A stretch of DNA of 64,000 nucleotides from Ectocarpus siliculosus (taxonomy: Eukaryota; Sar; Phaeophyceae; Ectocarpales; Ectocarpaceae): assembly GCA_000310025.1 (NCBI GenBank), contig FN649744.1:1097775-1161774 (forward strand). The letters are read 5' to 3'. A program made the translations under genes and the position numbers. Numbering within the stretch: the first letter of the stretch is position 1; each line of letters opens with the position of its first letter. The notes beneath the pieces were generated by a model. The model had not been told where the DNA came from, searched no databases, and saw only the letters and a list, made by a program, of their open reading frames with translations. Shown here one piece after another: positions 1 to 10,693 of the stretch.

Positions 1-64
1 AGGGGGAGAAGGGGGGGGAAAAAAGGGGGCCCCCCCAAAAAAAAAGGGGGGGGGGGGGGGGGGG
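1..64. other. low-quality contig edge with homopolymer runs
   Basis: The first 64 bases consist almost only of runs of G, A and C, ending in about 19 consecutive Gs. The same texture occurs beside the first N gap, where it can be shown to be degraded read sequence. I therefore treat this as an unreliable contig end rather than biological sequence. Confidence 0.6.
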
Positions 65-547
65 TGGAGTATGGTTTGAGGGTTTTGGTCCTTCAATTCG
101 TACCGAGTTCCCTACACCGCCTCATGCTACTGCTGCCGCGGCGTACCATTGTCCTTGCACGGCATCGATCACTTTCGCAAATACGCAACTTTGTACACAG
201 TTTGGAGCAAAGGGTCGTTTGGGTTTTTGCTTTGAGCCGCCTTCTCCACGTACACACCACGCCCACACGACACACACGCCCACACGGACAGCACAAGCAT
301 GCCTCCGACTTCCACCACCGGACGATGAAAAAATCCGAGTCGCCTGGAAAAACGGGTGGCATCTACTGCCGTAACTCCCTTACGACGGAGATACACCTGC
401 TTGTATCAACGTACCCACAGACCCAGCAGGGTCACAGGGCACCAGCTCAGCCAGCCAACCCCGATTGTTGGGGTGTCAGCCCACCACGTGGTCGTCCGTT
501 CAACTTGCAACACCCAAAAGCCGCGCGCATCGCTTCAAGATTGGGAC

Positions 548-655
548 CTATTCTTCACGACAACACCAACACCTTAGACCCTAACCCTAAGAGTAGGATC
601 TGTTCTTCACGCCAACACCAACGCGTCAGACCCGACCCTAACACACCCTGCCCTT
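548..655. repeat. two-copy imperfect tandem repeat of about 53 bases
   Basis: Two adjacent copies share the pattern TTCTTCACG(A/C)CAACACCAAC, followed by a CCCTAAC-containing tail. The first copy carries CCCTAACCCTAA, which resembles a plant or algal telomere unit, but there are only two units and no longer array. Nothing else is recognisable in bases 65-829, and downstream exons of the minus-strand gene beginning at 830 were not found there. Confidence 0.5.
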
Positions 656-829
656 AGATACAGTCGCATCCCCGTTCTTTATGCATGGGACACTCACAAT
701 TTTTCGTCCAACAACGTTTCTCTAATGCGGAGGACGACTGCCTGTATTAAAAAAACACACCCCCTTGCATCATTTTTACATTCTGCGGGGCACCATGCCT
801 CTGACAAAAATCAGGCCGTACTACTGTAC

Positions 830-3800
830 CTGCCGTTGGTGAAGTTCAGCTGGAACTGCAAGCACGAGTCCTCCGCCGTCACCGTCTGCACCTGGTCGCA
901 CGAGAGCGCGACCTCTATCGTCCGGCCGAACAGCGAGTCCGAGATAGCCACCGCCTTGTCCGCCGAGTAGGAGTCGATGAAGAGCTCGTGCGATTCGGCC
1001 GCGAAAAGCCCCGGGACCGACACCTGTCAAGGATTGACGTTCGTCGTCGTCGTCGTTGTTGTGGTGATTGTTGTTGCTGCCTTTGTTAAGGCTGGAACAA
1101 TGAAAAACACAATACGAGATGAACGAATGCCGGTAGACTGGCATAACACAACGCTACGATGCTAAAAAAAAAAAAGTCATGCTTATCGGCTGGCCCGTAC
1201 GGTTTCATGTCGCTGACACCCCGCCACCATCTTCCAACAAACAAATCACCTCTGTAGCGTTCTCTGTGGCGTTCGCATCGGGGAAGGTGACATTGGTCGC
1301 GTACGTCACGTTGTTGTCAAGCAGATATCGCCAGGAGTCAACGCTACAGTTGACCTGGTATCGGTCGTAGACGTTCTCGTTCACTGAAAAAATAAAAATG
1401 CGAGGCAAGAGGGGAGGGGGGGGAGTGGTGTGTCATGTCAGCCGTGATAGGGGAGGGAGCGGGGGGATGACAACTGTGCCGGATTCCTTTCGGCACAGCT
1501 CGAACCGTGAGGCCTTGCTGCTGCATCAACGAGAGCTGCAGGCAAGAGTGCACCGAAGGGTGGCGGGCAATGCAAGAGAAAAGCGAGGAGACGCGTGGTG
1601 CACGCGGGGTGTCATGTCATGCCGCAGGAGGCCTCGTGCGCGGCGTTCGATCGCCTTCTCTTCGAGCTCAGCATGAAACCTGGTGCATAGCTCGGTGTCG
1701 CTAACATCGGCAACCTTTGAAGTTCAACTCCCGAGAGCATAACTGCTTCATTCCCTGAGCTCGAACGTGTCAGCCATAGGCCGACCAAGACGCCTTTCCC
1801 TCCCCCGATAGGGATCGTGTCGCCCCCCCTCGTGAGGTTGAAATGATGGTTTAGGCGTCATGCCGACCGGCCCTCCTCTCGCCGTCCAAAACGATTAGGC
1901 GTCGTGTCCACTCTCTGGCGTTCGACTACAAGTATACAATAATAGATCTTGCCGTCGAAAAAGGCTAATGCCAAGGCCCCCTTGCGGTCCTGGATGCTCA
2001 CGCACGTCTCCGTCCCGACGCCCCTGACCTGACACATCTCTGTGGCGCCCAGCTTGGAGCTCGATGCAGCGTGTATTATGAGAAAGAAATCGAACCTCAA
2101 TGGGATAACGATCGGGAAGATCATGGGACCACGACTAGCCAACGCCTTCCAAGAAACTATTCGAGCATTCGATTGAGGAAGCAAGATGTCAACCCGTGTG
2201 TTCCACGTGCTCCGAACCCAAGTTCGCGCTTTCCACAAATCCGAGTCCCTTGCTTGGGCCGGGTTCTCATCGCAACTGACTTCTTTTTTTCGAACGCCAG
2301 GGCGCCGTGAGTGTAACTGCTGTACACATTTCGACTTCACGATGGAGGCATGGCTGAACCCTTCCCGCTACGACATGCATGACGTGTGCAGCAACGGCTG
2401 CTGCTCTCAAGCCACAACAATAGTTGTCTCGGTCTTGTTGCGAGACAAATCTGAGCACATACACATTCTCTAACCTGCTGCGGGATACGTCCGAATTGTC
2501 GGAAGGGTATAGACTACGTGTACGGGAAAGGTTCAGCAGAGGCATGAAAACGCTCGCATGGGATTTGGGGTGGCATGTCGGCAAGAGGTTGGTGTCGAGT
2601 AAAAAGAAGAAAAAACCCCGACAAACTGCGGAACGCAAGACAATCCTTCAGCTCCGAACCGCAAAAGTCATCAGACATTTTTTCTTTTTTTGTTCTTCAC
2701 TTCAAATCAGCGCTCACAGCACTAGTGCCGTTTATTCCGACCCGTGGTCACACAGAAAAGACCCTCTCTACCGTTCCCTCCTGCGGTACTTTGCCTTCGA
2801 TTTTTAATGCGAGAAGAGTTCAGCACTCTCTTCCCTCTGTGTACACACGAACTAGCGCTATCCACTCGGCCAGGAGCGGAAGCGAGAGAAAAACTCACTT
2901 TGCAAGAAAAGCTCGCCTACGCCGGGATTCGAACCCCTGACCTGACCTCTAGAAAGGTTCGAGGTTACCAACTAGACCACCGGGGCGACCGGCAATACCG
3001 CGGGGTGAAGCACTCGACGTCCATGGCATGCAAGGAAGAGGAAGACGCCGGTTGGGCGAGATACATAAAACAACGCGAGCGTGCTTCCTGAAGTACTGTA
3101 CATGGACGCGACTCAATACCAAGACGTCACATTGCTGCTGCGCTGTCTGCCCCAGTAGTACTACCATGTGGCCTCATTTCCTTGTTTATTCTGACTTCTC
3201 GTCGAACCCGTCGGGGCCTTTGCCGCCAAATTTTAGTTTCAGCACGTTGGACGTCCCTGAGATTCTTCTGGATCGCGTTCCAACCCTTGTTCTCAACTCT
3301 CAACGTCTATATTCCCTCTGCATGCAACGATGTTGTCGTTTCGGGGGTCAATGGACGCGAATGGTACGCATACAAATACGGAACCTCAACTAATGAATCG
3401 AAGCCCGGTCTAAGCGTCCAATCCCTCGACCTTCGCGCCTCCGCCTACTCACGCAGCGGAGGCAACAAACTCCTCCCTTAGACTGCGTCTCCCGCCGTGC
3501 GTGTGTGCGTGTATCTCTCCCTGTCGTCTGGACTTCATTCAGCCTTGGATGACCTTTCTGGTATACATTGTAAAAGTTCTGGAAGCACAAGCCGAGGTCA
3601 CACACAGGGCCCAAGAGGCATCCACACAGGGGGGATTTTACTTCTCTCCGCTTTCCTTCGGCGGTGCTTTTATTTTGTACCCCGAGGGGGTATTCTACGT
3701 TTTAGTCGTTGGCTGTTGGCTGTCCCTCGTCCTCGGCCATGATGAAGTTGAATTTTGTTGCGAAGTACAAGTATGAAAAAGCGATGGCCATGTTAGCTGC

Positions 3801-5355
3801 CTTTCCACATGCGGCAGTAACATATGGTATGTTTTTGTGAGAGGATTCCCAGTTCGTTGTCACTGCCGTGCAGATATTTGAACGCACGTCGCATACGTCA
3901 CACGAAGGTAACCTATAATAGGGAACCACCCACAACCACTACATACTGCTGTACACGCTGTCGTCGTGATTACGTATGCATACTTTATCGCGGGTCTCTA
4001 TGCCGACGAAGCAAACACGTCATTTCTTGAAGCCGTATCTTCCTTTCTGATTTGAGGATGCGCGCAAAAACCGCCGTGTGTACCGTATTTCATTTGTGCA
4101 AAGCAGGGCCCTTGACGCATCCCCACTACAAGTAAGAGGTTCACCAAACAAAAACAATGCATCGGTGGTTTCAGTGAAAACCAATTGCGGCGCGGAAAAA
4201 ATCGTTGGCGAGCTTGGGTTGTTCAACCATGTTTTACCCCGCCCTGCCCCTAATACGCCCCGTGAGCGTCGGTTGCATCGTCCGAAGAGGGCCACCCCCC
4301 GCGCCGGACAAATAAAGCAGTCGAGGAATTTTTCTCGTTTTTTTCACCCATAGCTTCACACAAGCCGCATCTCCCACCAGATCGGAGATTCAAATCGTTA
4401 AAAGGATGAAGCGAGCGGAAACAAACAAATCGCAGCAGAGTGATAAAACAGAAGAAAGACGGAGCATCACCTCCCTTAAAAACAATCGCTCGCCCAGCAA
4501 TCCGGCAGAGAAGCAGTGGCCTACTGCTTGTAGAGAGACGTTTTCGAACATTTTTTTTGAAATTGCTGGCTGCGGCTGCTGCTGCTGTCGCAAGCAAGTG
4601 ACGGCCGAACATGGAACAATCAATCGAATAAGTAGTCTTTCTGTGTGTGTATTTATTTTTCCTTTATCAATCGCCTCTTGTGGTCAGACAGCCAACAGCC
4701 AACCCTCTCCTCTCACTACGGAAAAATCTGTTCTGTCTTCCAGAAAAAGCGAGAGAGAAAGCGAGCGGTGTGTCGGCGGTGGTATGTGTGTGTGTAGCAT
4801 CACAAGGGGACTCACCTAGGTACACGATAGGGTTGTAGGGGTTGATGAGCCTGTAGCCGCTGCCCGGGTCCACGTATGGCGCGATCAGCGTGAGAGGTTG
4901 CGTGATGTCCAGATGTCCGTCTGTGTTGTTGCACAAGAAACGAAAATAAAAAATTGCCCACGGGAAGAAGCAAAAAAAAAACAAGATAGAATTAATGAAT
5001 GGGGCAAAGGCGTGTCGGGTGAATGAAGAAGCCGAACCCTACGTTGTTCCTCGCCCATATGCATGGGAGACTGCACAACGGCACGCCGACCATAATGAAG
5101 CCTTACTGCATCTGCAACAGCACGCACACGCGTCCTGCGACGGCACGCGGGGGCACGAGGGGAGTCCAACTCCCGAGCCTCCACAGCAGCAGAGTAGGCG
5201 TACCAAAGACTCGACAATGTTTGTGTGTGTGTGTGTTTCCAAACTCTGCACGCTGGGGTGATTTCGATCACGCTACTTGCGCGGTCGGACTCACCTAACC
5301 TGAACGCGCATTCCGTATCCCCACGCCATGCCTGTGTAGCGACAAGCACCGCCAC
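830..5355 (-). CDS. partial gene for a secreted or cell-surface, N-glycosylation-rich protein of unknown family
   Basis: Four minus-strand exons chain with matching phases: 5295-5355, 4816-4920, 1250-1383 and 830-1023. Donors are GTGAGT, GTGAGT, GTGATT and GTACAG; acceptors end in CAG. They encode about 165 residues. Short landmarks are PYVDPGSGYRLINPYNPIVY, NENVYDRYQVNCSVDSWRY and LSCDQVQTVTAEDSCLQF. N-glycosylation sequons are dense (NVT twice, NAT twice, NFT), and Cys is present but sparse, which fits an extracellular domain. No family was recognised. The first exon is the weakest. Both ends are missing: the last exon ends in phase 2 and must continue below 830, and the start should lie above 5355. 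The 3.4-kb intron (1384-4815) holds a further open minus-strand stretch (about 1900-2110) that could be a skipped exon, and a tRNA-like relic. Confidence 0.55.
2913..2988 (-). pseudogene. tRNA-like sequence (tRNA pseudogene or SINE head)
   Basis: Read on the minus strand, this 76-base stretch has a perfect A-box match (TGGTCTAGTTGG) and a B box (GGTTCGAATCC) at tRNA spacing, the two internal RNA polymerase III promoter elements. The ends pair over five bases (TCGCC with GGCGA). The remaining acceptor pairs and part of the T stem are broken, and the base before the putative CTT anticodon is C instead of the invariant U. This fits a decayed tRNA or a tRNA-derived SINE better than a working tRNA. 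Confidence 0.5.
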
Positions 5356-6283
5356 CTGCGCTGCCCTCCTTCCGGTAAACATCATGCCTGTCTCTCTCAA
5401 ACACACGGTGTTTTTGTGTGTGTGTGCTCGGATAGGTACGCAACGCCGGTAAGCAGTATGTTGTGCGCTAGCTCGGCTGGTCCTCCTCGTCCTGTCGGGG
5501 TTTGAAAAGTTTGGCTGAGAGAGTGGCGCCGTGGGAGGGGGGCACAGAAGACAGCAGAAAATATTAAACATACACCGGATCGACCTGCTGTGATCCGGCC
5601 CCCAGAAGCTTCCTTCCGCGTGCATGGGCGTGGGGTGGTTGCTGGTTGCACAAACAGAGCTCTCTCTGATTTTTCTGCTAGTGCGTGAATAGCTGAGAGA
5701 ACGTTGGACTCTGCCTGTCTGAGAGGTCGTCCGCGCGCGCCATGTCGGCGCTCTCTAGAGGTGAGTTCCTCCTCCCATCGAATACAGTTGCAACACCCCT
5801 CTTGAACCACTGTGCGGAACACACACAATCAAGCCCCCTACAGTAGTATCGGTGACTGTCAATTGCAATGATGGCGGTTGGGTGTTCTTGTTCACTGTAT
5901 GTCCACGGACGCATTCTGACAGCACTTCAGACAGCAGTTGCGCGCCCCGAACTTGTGCCATGCCTACCATGGTGTCATTGTACTGGCAGCACTCCAGACA
6001 GCTGTATTTGTACGCTGTAGTCGACAAACATTCATTTTGGCAAAGTGTGGGACAGGGGGGATGATACTGCTGAAGCCGAATGTAGTGTGTGGACGGGTAG
6101 TTCAGTTTTGGGCACGCAAACGTGCTGCAGGGATGTAGGTGTTCCTCTTCGGGCTTGTGTGCCTTTTCTTGCTAGTTTGCGTGTTCTTTAGATCTTCTGA
6201 TGGCTCTAGCATTTTTGTGACCACGGACCGCGTCTTTGCTAGATATTGGGATATTTGTAGCAACTGACACGAGCTTAATGTGC

Positions 6284-6315
<32 letters not shown>

Positions 6316-8049
6316 TCGAACAGCTCCGACAGCAGGGACAGCCACAACACGAGGCCTGAGTCTCAATCGATAGCCTAGTGGAGTCTGCAGCAGCACCGGT
6401 CCTGTATTGTTGAAAGGGGTCTGTGAGGTTGTGCTGCAATGAGGAATGGCGGTGTGGTTGTTGGTGGTGGGCATCCTCCCGCCGAGTTGTGTTACACCTC
6501 ACCACGGTGTTGGCGTGCTGTGACGAATGAATATCGGCAGGGCAATTCGCTGGTTGCTATGGCGGCATCTCTGAGGAGTGCATTCGGCGCTGAAGCCCCA
6601 CTGAGCAGAGAGTAGTGCATCAATGACGGACTTCATGTCTACGTTGTGTAGCTCAAGTCGCGCTCTGCAGCATTTCGTAAATTCGGTATCTTTCTACATG
6701 TATGTGTAGTCGGAGAGCTGACGATGAGGGAGTGAATGAATCTCTCAACAAGTCACCTCCGGACCTAAGTACACTTCAAGAATACTTGTGTTGGCCAAGA
6801 CATCCATATTACGACATATTCTGTGCACTACCATTGTTTATCCTTTCAGGGCGTCTACTAATAGCCCGCTAGATCAAGAAAGGAACAGGGCACTCGAATT
6901 CCCTGGTCGCTGTTCCATGTACCATATGCAACAACACCTGTATTCAGGAGTGGAAGAGAACGGAGAACATTTCAGCGCGCGCAGCCCGCAGGTGTACTCG
7001 GGGGCATCAACAACCATGTTATATGCAAAGAGGAATCATGTTACAGGAAGAGAAGTGGTGTAGGTTTTGATGGAAACTGCTGTTGGACGAGAGCGCACAT
7101 CATTCACATGCATGTGCTATGCATTGGTACAGCAGTAGAGCAGGCGGTGCTCGTTCGATCCGCCCCCCTCGAGTGCTCTGGAAGGGTTGTTCTTGAGTTA
7201 GCTGCGGCGAACGGTAAAACTTGCCGTCCTCTTTGACCCTCCCTTTGCATACGTATGCATGTGTTGCCCAATACAACGGCTACACAAGCATGCGCTGCAG
7301 TTTTTTTGCAAGTGAGAGACCTGATTATGGTGGCAAAGCCTATTCATATCGCATGAACCGGTAGCATGCAGCACCTGTGGAAGCGACATGCCCGAATTGA
7401 ACACACGCATCCCACCACGTCCTAAACTGCCAACGAAGGGTCCGGGTTCCACGTTCCACATGGTCTATTGGTACGTTCATGGAACTTGTTATTAACCTTA
7501 TGGTGCGGACGTATCACCCGAAGTAGGAACCTGAAGACCGCGGTTGTCTCCAGCAACGTTGCTTTTGTGTGTTTGGCCAATCAGACCGTAACTCTGGTGT
7601 CCTTGTTCCTTTTTCCCTGTTCCCTGTTTTGGGAAGAGAGGTTGGTACATGCCCTCAATTTGTCAAGTGCTGCGGCGAAGTCGAACCACACCGTCTCAAA
7701 ATGTGTGTACCGGCCCCCTTCCCAAAACTTTGTTGCCATCCTCTGCTGCATTTGCGCAGCAGCAGCGGCAGCAGCACCACCGAGGAGGCTATCGCGCGCC
7801 TCTCCGCACGCATGGCAAAGAGGGTTCGCATCGCGCTCGTTGCCATCGCTTCTTGCGCCATCGGACGACGGTCCCCTTTTAGGGCCCGGTGGCCGGCGGC
7901 GGCCGCCGCCGTTCTGCCGCACCCCTCGAGCCCCCGACCGCCCATGGCCAGAGGTGCGCCGCTCCGTTTCATCTGCATCCCCCCCGCCTGTTTCTTCGGA
8001 GAGAAGAGGGGGAACAACGACGACGACCACGGCGGCGGTGGCACGGGCC
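5356..8049. other. intergenic stretch, no supported gene
   Basis: No exon chain could be supported here. Minus-strand exons of the secreted-protein gene should exist above 5355; a stretch near 5415-5480 (reading AELAHNILLTGVAYLS) is a candidate but its phase does not join. A CAA microsatellite lies at 6284-6315. From 7468 to 8049 one plus-strand frame is open and runs into the frataxin-like gene. Around 7783 that frame encodes an arginine-rich, mitochondrial-presequence-like stretch (RRLSRASPHAWQRGFASR), but without a nearby Met. Confidence 0.4.
6284..6315. repeat. (CAA)n microsatellite
   Basis: About ten uninterrupted CAA/ACA triplets. No exon surrounds it, so it is unlikely to encode a polypeptide run. 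Confidence 0.9.
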
Positions 8050-9044
8050 ATGTCGTCGTACGAGTGGAAGAACATGAGCGCGCAGGCCCAGAAGGCCAAC
8101 AAGGAATTCGGTGAGCTGTCCAGGGAGGAGATTCGCAAGGCCGGAGAGGAAGAAGTCGACAAGGTCGAGAAGGCCCTCAAGGCCATGGAGCCTTTCAACG
8201 ATGTCTTTGAGGTAAGGGGAGAACGGGGGCGCACCCGTCCTTTGCAAAACATGCCCTCGGCCTTTCTGTTGCAGTAACTGTATTATCTGGGGGTGTTTTT
8301 CCTTTCTCCTTGAATGAGGGAACCGCGGTGGCCCTGGCCAATCGACAGGAAATCTGACAACCATATTACAGTCTAATAGTCTAAGTATGTCTTTATTGGC
8401 ATGGGCCCCACAATTTGAGGCGAGATCGTTGTCCCGAGATTCTCCCGTTGTGGACGCTGAGTTGAGAGCACCCGTTTTGCCTCACAGGTGCGACGGGAGG
8501 GGCTGGAAGTTTTTGCGGAGCTTGGGCCAGAGGTCGGCACGTACTGGATCAAGTTCGACCTCAGCATTTATCAGATTTGCCTCATGTCGCCGAGGTCGGG
8601 GCCGCACCGGTACATCTTCGACAAGGGGTCAGGGTGAGCTCCTGGGTTGGGGACGGAGAGAGAACGCGACAGTCGTGCTGGCGTTTTGGGTCTCTTTGCT
8701 TCTCTTGTTCGTGCTGTCGTTGGTTGGTGTTGTTATCACCGTCGTCGTTGACGTTGTGCTCCGCCAGAGAACGCTTTTGACCACGGCTACATAGAAGCTG
8801 AGAAACACTATGTAGACCGTCGCTCCCAGCACGCTTTTTGTATGCCACACGCCCAACTTGAACTAGCTTGATGCGTTGCTTCTGCCGACATCACTCATCG
8901 TTGTCATGTTCCAACTCATCATCCTCCGCTTCTCTCAACTGCCGAAACCGCAGACGGTGGATCGGAGAAGCAGACAAACATGACTTTCAGGGGATGCTCA
9001 CGGGAGACATAATTCAGTCCGCTTGTGGCATCCCCGACTTCTGA
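8050..9044 (+). CDS. frataxin-like protein (mitochondrial iron-sulfur cluster assembly)
   Basis: Three exons, 8050-8211, 8488-8633 and 8954-9044, join in phase to 132 residues. The family signature lies in exon 2: GTYWIKFDLSIYQICLMSP followed by RSGPHRY, matching the frataxin/CyaY core (GTY.IN...P..QIWLSSP.SGP.RY), then a Trp and a C-terminal helix. The N-terminal part has the expected acidic helix (EEEVDKVEKALKAME). Frataxins act in the mitochondrial matrix on Fe-S cluster assembly with the cysteine desulfurase complex. Oddities: the usual Trp of QIWL is Cys, and the INKQ segment is replaced by IKFD, so this may be a diverged paralogue. The ATG at 8050 gives no obvious targeting peptide; a presequence could come from the open frame upstream (near 7783) joined to an unseen first exon. 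A second version of the last exon lies at 9250-9340. Confidence 0.65.
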
Positions 9045-9249
9045 AGACGGCGGGCTGCATGCCGTAGTGTCGGGGGGACAAAACAACGTTGAATGTTGGG
9101 CTAGGGGTTGTGTCGATGTGTTCGTGGTGTATGGTTCGTTCGTGCCCCTCGCGCACCGCGGACAATATTGGAATGGACGTGACGGCTGAACTTGTCGTGT
9201 TGTCTGTGCCCCCGTCGCCTGAAACCTTGCATTGAACTGAACCTCTCAG

Positions 9250-9340
9250 ACGGTGGATAGGAGAGGCGGACAAGCATGACTTTCAAGGGATGCTGACACG
9301 CGATATAATTCAGTCCGCGTGTGGCATTCCCGACTTCTGA
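9250..9340 (+). other. duplicate terminal exon of the frataxin-like gene
   Basis: This 91-base segment has an AG acceptor (CTCTCAG), the same entry phase, the same length and the same TGA as the terminal exon at 8954-9044. It encodes the same 29 residues except one (Gly to Arg at position 17 of the exon). Eleven codons differ between the copies and ten of those differences are silent. Flanking intron sequence is not obviously similar. This looks like an old exon duplication with both copies kept under protein-level selection, most simply as alternative last exons. Confidence 0.8.
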
Positions 9341-10693
9341 TTAGCTGATGGCGACGCGCCAAAAACCGTGAATGGCCTGGTGCCGTGTGGTCTAGAAAAG
9401 CGCTTGGTCCTCAGGGGTGGTGGGGTTTCGAGGGGGGTAGCATGGCTGTAACGACAAGTGCATTGGGGAGCTCGAACACGCGTATATTTTGCATTGGGAT
9501 GTTGTTTGTGTTCTTCGTGGTGCTGTCTGCGTGGACAACTACGATACATGCATGTGGTGGTATGATTGTCGTACGACGCGGCGCGAACATTGTGGGCCCC
9601 GTAGCGTTCGTTAGAGCCATCCATGCCATCGCAGTGACCCAGGACAAATTCCAACGGACGCTGTCTTGTGTGTTGAACGTGCGATCCAGCGTGCGGAGAG
9701 GCTACTATTGATCACGTGCTTTGGAACTGAAGCATGCGTGTAGACGGAGCTCAACCGAGATAATCCACCGTCAAGGTGACACTGAACGTGTCAAAAGCGT
9801 TTCAGACGTTTCGGGAAAGCGGACGCTGCTTGCTGCACATGTGTTTTTGACCCAATAGAAAAACGTATGTTGTTCCTGACGTTTAATCTTCAATTTTTCA
9901 TTGCCAAGTAGGAAACGTCTTTCCAGCGCCGGAGAGGATTGTTGCGGTGCCCCCATGATTCACCTGTATCACACGCAGGGGGTGCTTGTACGCGGAATCC
10001 GCCCTGTTCGCACCCATGCCTAAGTGACGACGAGCAATCGTAGAAGTTCGTGGGTACATGGTTACGTCAACTATGATGCCTACGCACGGGGGGGCAAAAG
10101 GAAGATCGTTGCCTTGTGACTGTCTTCGATGTGACATCCATCATCTGTGGCGCCTCCTGTTGTTGGCTCCTGGTTTGGATTCTGCCCACTATTCATGGCC
10201 TTGGCATTGAAGAGGTGCCCTCCAGTACATGGTGACCTAACCGTGCAAAATCCAGCTAGCGCAAGCGCATGGTGAGCAACGCCGTTTGATGATGGAACGA
10301 AACACACCAACCCTGCAAGGATCGCGTGCGCACCATCACTACAATGGCACCCTCTCAACACTGCACTTCAAGCCCTAACATCTGGCCTATCTGCATTTCG
10401 GCACAGCTACATGACTAGCTGTTCACGACGCCACAGCGAGCGACCGTTTCACTCGAACAGTGTCTTGCGTTTGGCTGTCAAGACAGCAACAACGGTCATC
10501 ATGTATTTGCTGCCCAGTTCTGCATTTATGTACCTGATATGCATGCATTTGTACAAAGCCGTATGCCACCCAGTCTTCAGAGCAGCTCGAGGTTACCGCG
10601 TCAACCGCAGAATGGAAAAAAACAAAAAACACACACACAGCACGTCCCGTAAGTAAATCGGCGGTGCGACCACTTCTTCACTCCACCCAACAT
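9341..10693. other. intergenic stretch between convergent genes, nothing recognised
   Basis: This lies between the 3' ends of the plus-strand frataxin-like gene and the minus-strand plastid-protein gene. Short open frames on both strands show no splice-compatible chain, family motif or composition shift. It probably holds the 3' untranslated regions of both genes. Confidence 0.5.

Noticed and set aside
560-600. CCCTAACCCTAA as a telomere end
   Set aside because: Only two units, embedded in unique sequence.
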